From assembly GCA_902521805.1 (NCBI GenBank), contig CABYTL010000005.1, positions 1 to 64,000 on the forward strand: DNA of 64,000 nucleotides, in the 5' to 3' direction. The position numbers and the translations under genes are program-made. Below, piece after piece: positions 63,206 through 64,000 of the stretch. Each line of letters begins with the position of its first letter. Positions within the stretch are counted from its first letter, which is position 1. The notes under the pieces were generated by a model, which did not search any database, was not told where the DNA came from, and saw only the letters and a list, made by a program, of their open reading frames with translations. This stretch comes from an uncultured Pelagibacteraceae bacterium (GTDB lineage: Bacteria; Pseudomonadota; Alphaproteobacteria; Pelagibacterales; Pelagibacteraceae).

Positions 63206-64000
63206 TTAATTTACTGGTAGAAGGTTAAAATAAAATAAGTAGCTAGCTGTTAAAACTACCCAGATCAATGAGAAAGGTAAAAATATTTTCCATCCTAATC
63301 TCATTAACTGATCATATCGATATCTTGGCACTATTGCTTTAACTAAAGCAAATAAAATGAATAAAAATAAAATTTTAAAAATTAACCACAATGCCCCTGG
63401 CACTAAATTAAAAGGAAATAAATCTATAGGAGATAACCAACCACCCAAAAATAAAATTGACCCCATAGCACACATTAAAAGGATGTTAGCATATTCACCT
63501 AGCCAAAACATTGCATACATCATTCCTGAATATTCAGTTTGATATCCAGCAACCAATTCGGCTTCTGCTTCTGGTAAATCAAAAGGTGGTCTATTAGTTT
63601 CTGCCAATGCTGAAATAAAAAAAATTACAAACATTGGAAATAATGGAATTACAAACCATAAATTTTTTTGAGCCAAAACAATTTCGTTTAAATTTAGAGA
63701 ACCAACGCATAAAAGGACATTTATAATAATAATACCAATTGATACCTCATAAGATACCATCTGGGCTGCTGAACGAATTGCACCTAAAAAAGGATATTTA
63801 GAGTTTGAAGCCCAACCTCCCATTATTATTCCGTAAACACCAAGAGATGAAACTGCAAATAAGTATAGAATACCAACATTTATATTTGCTATTACCTGGG
63901 TTTCGCTAAACGGAATAACAGCCCAAGCAATTAGAGCCAATGTCATTGTTATTATAGGTGCTAAAATGAAAATTACTTTATTTGAACTAGCTGGAATTAT
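63206..64000 (-). CDS. nuoH: NADH-quinone oxidoreductase subunit H, partial
   Basis: The frame is open past the right edge, so this is the C-terminal ~264 residues of NuoH. The first visible residues ([14 protein letters not shown]) fit an internal position of the protein, not its N-terminus, and the ATG at 63944-63946 is an internal methionine. NuoH forms part of the quinone-binding chamber and anchors the membrane arm. Key segments are [20 protein letters not shown] (quinone-chamber loop), [11 protein letters not shown], and [20 protein letters not shown], whose acidic residues line the proton path. The last part reads [17 protein letters not shown]. Confidence 0.97.
   Translation of the reverse strand: MIPASSNKVIFILAPIITMTLALIAWAVIPFSETQVIANINVGILYLFAVSSLGVYGIIMGGWASNSKYPFLGAIRSAAQMVSYEVSIGIIIINVLLCVGSLNLNEIVLAQKNLWFVIPLFPMFVIFFISALAETNRPPFDLPEAEAELVAGYQTEYSGMMYAMFWLGEYANILLMCAMGSILFLGGWLSPIDLFPFNLVPGALWLIFKILFLFILFALVKAIVPRYRYDQLMRLGWKIFLPFSLIWVVLTASYLFYFNLLPVN

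Noticed and set aside
63206-63946. nuoH starting at the ATG at 63944-63946
   Set aside because: The frame stays open to the right edge, and the upstream codons encode residues conserved in NuoH, so the gene is cut by the window boundary.
1-64000. CRISPR arrays, insertion sequences, prophage or toxin-antitoxin modules
   Set aside because: No regularly spaced repeats, transposase or integrase motifs, phage structural genes or toxin-antitoxin pairs were seen. ratA is a START-domain gene in its usual lipA context and not part of a toxin-antitoxin pair.

Overview
The window reads as chromosomal DNA from a streamlined, very AT-rich alphaproteobacterium, most likely a SAR11 (Pelagibacterales) relative. 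The evidence is the strong A/T bias in codons and spacers, spacers that are usually under 15 nt or are overlaps, an alphaproteobacterial gene order (ppiD-trpEGDC-lexA-gltX, lpx-bamA-dxr-cdsA-uppS-frr-tsf-rpsB, nuo-birA-coaX-rnj-proS-lolCD-dnaE), fused IspDF, NtrYX, an Aap-type general amino-acid transporter and an alphaproteobacterial-type SOS box at lexA. I saw no insertion sequence, prophage, CRISPR array or plasmid gene. No gap between genes exceeds about 165 nt.

Layout. Positions 1-7914 hold the most accessory-looking part: a partial PhyH-type dioxygenase, a GDP-mannose enzyme (manC), a LicD-type transferase and a sulfotransferase-like protein placed around valS and ilvD. This suggests cell-surface glycan decoration. 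Positions 7990-13415 carry three tRNAs (Cys, Asn, Arg), an XRE regulator and the aapJQMP amino-acid importer, with RNA hairpins before and after aapJ. Positions 13443-19381 encode potassium uptake (trkH, trkA) and the NtrX/NtrY two-component pair, in which NtrX has a degenerate AAA+ domain. Positions 19409-27902 hold ispDF, pgpA and pncC (plus strand), then ratA, lipA, ftsB, eno, kdsA, pyrG, secG and tpiA (minus strand). Positions 27961-35375 are a plus-strand block: a PpiD-like chaperone, trpE-G-D-C, lexA and gltX.

Positions 35352-64000 form one unbroken minus-strand run of 28 genes: nuoH-N, birA, coaX, rnj, a DUF1467 gene, proS, lolC, lolD, dnaE, rpsB, tsf, frr, uppS, cdsA, dxr, bamA, skp, fabZ, lpxD, lpxA, lpxI and lpxB. 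They serve respiration, translation, DNA replication and outer-membrane/lipid A biogenesis.

I found no new multi-gene system. The most interesting signals are regulatory RNAs and genome-reduction scars. They include a possible H-type pseudoknot leader before rpsB, a GNRA-looped hairpin plus palindrome at the predicted 5' end of the aapJ mRNA, a terminator-like hairpin between aapJ and aapQ, a long inverted repeat at the fabZ/lpxD junction, and several places where genes usual in alphaproteobacterial clusters (pdh genes, pyrH, rseP, gltA, moaC/moeA, comEC) are absent and their neighbours abut or overlap. All family assignments come from reading motifs, not from database searches.
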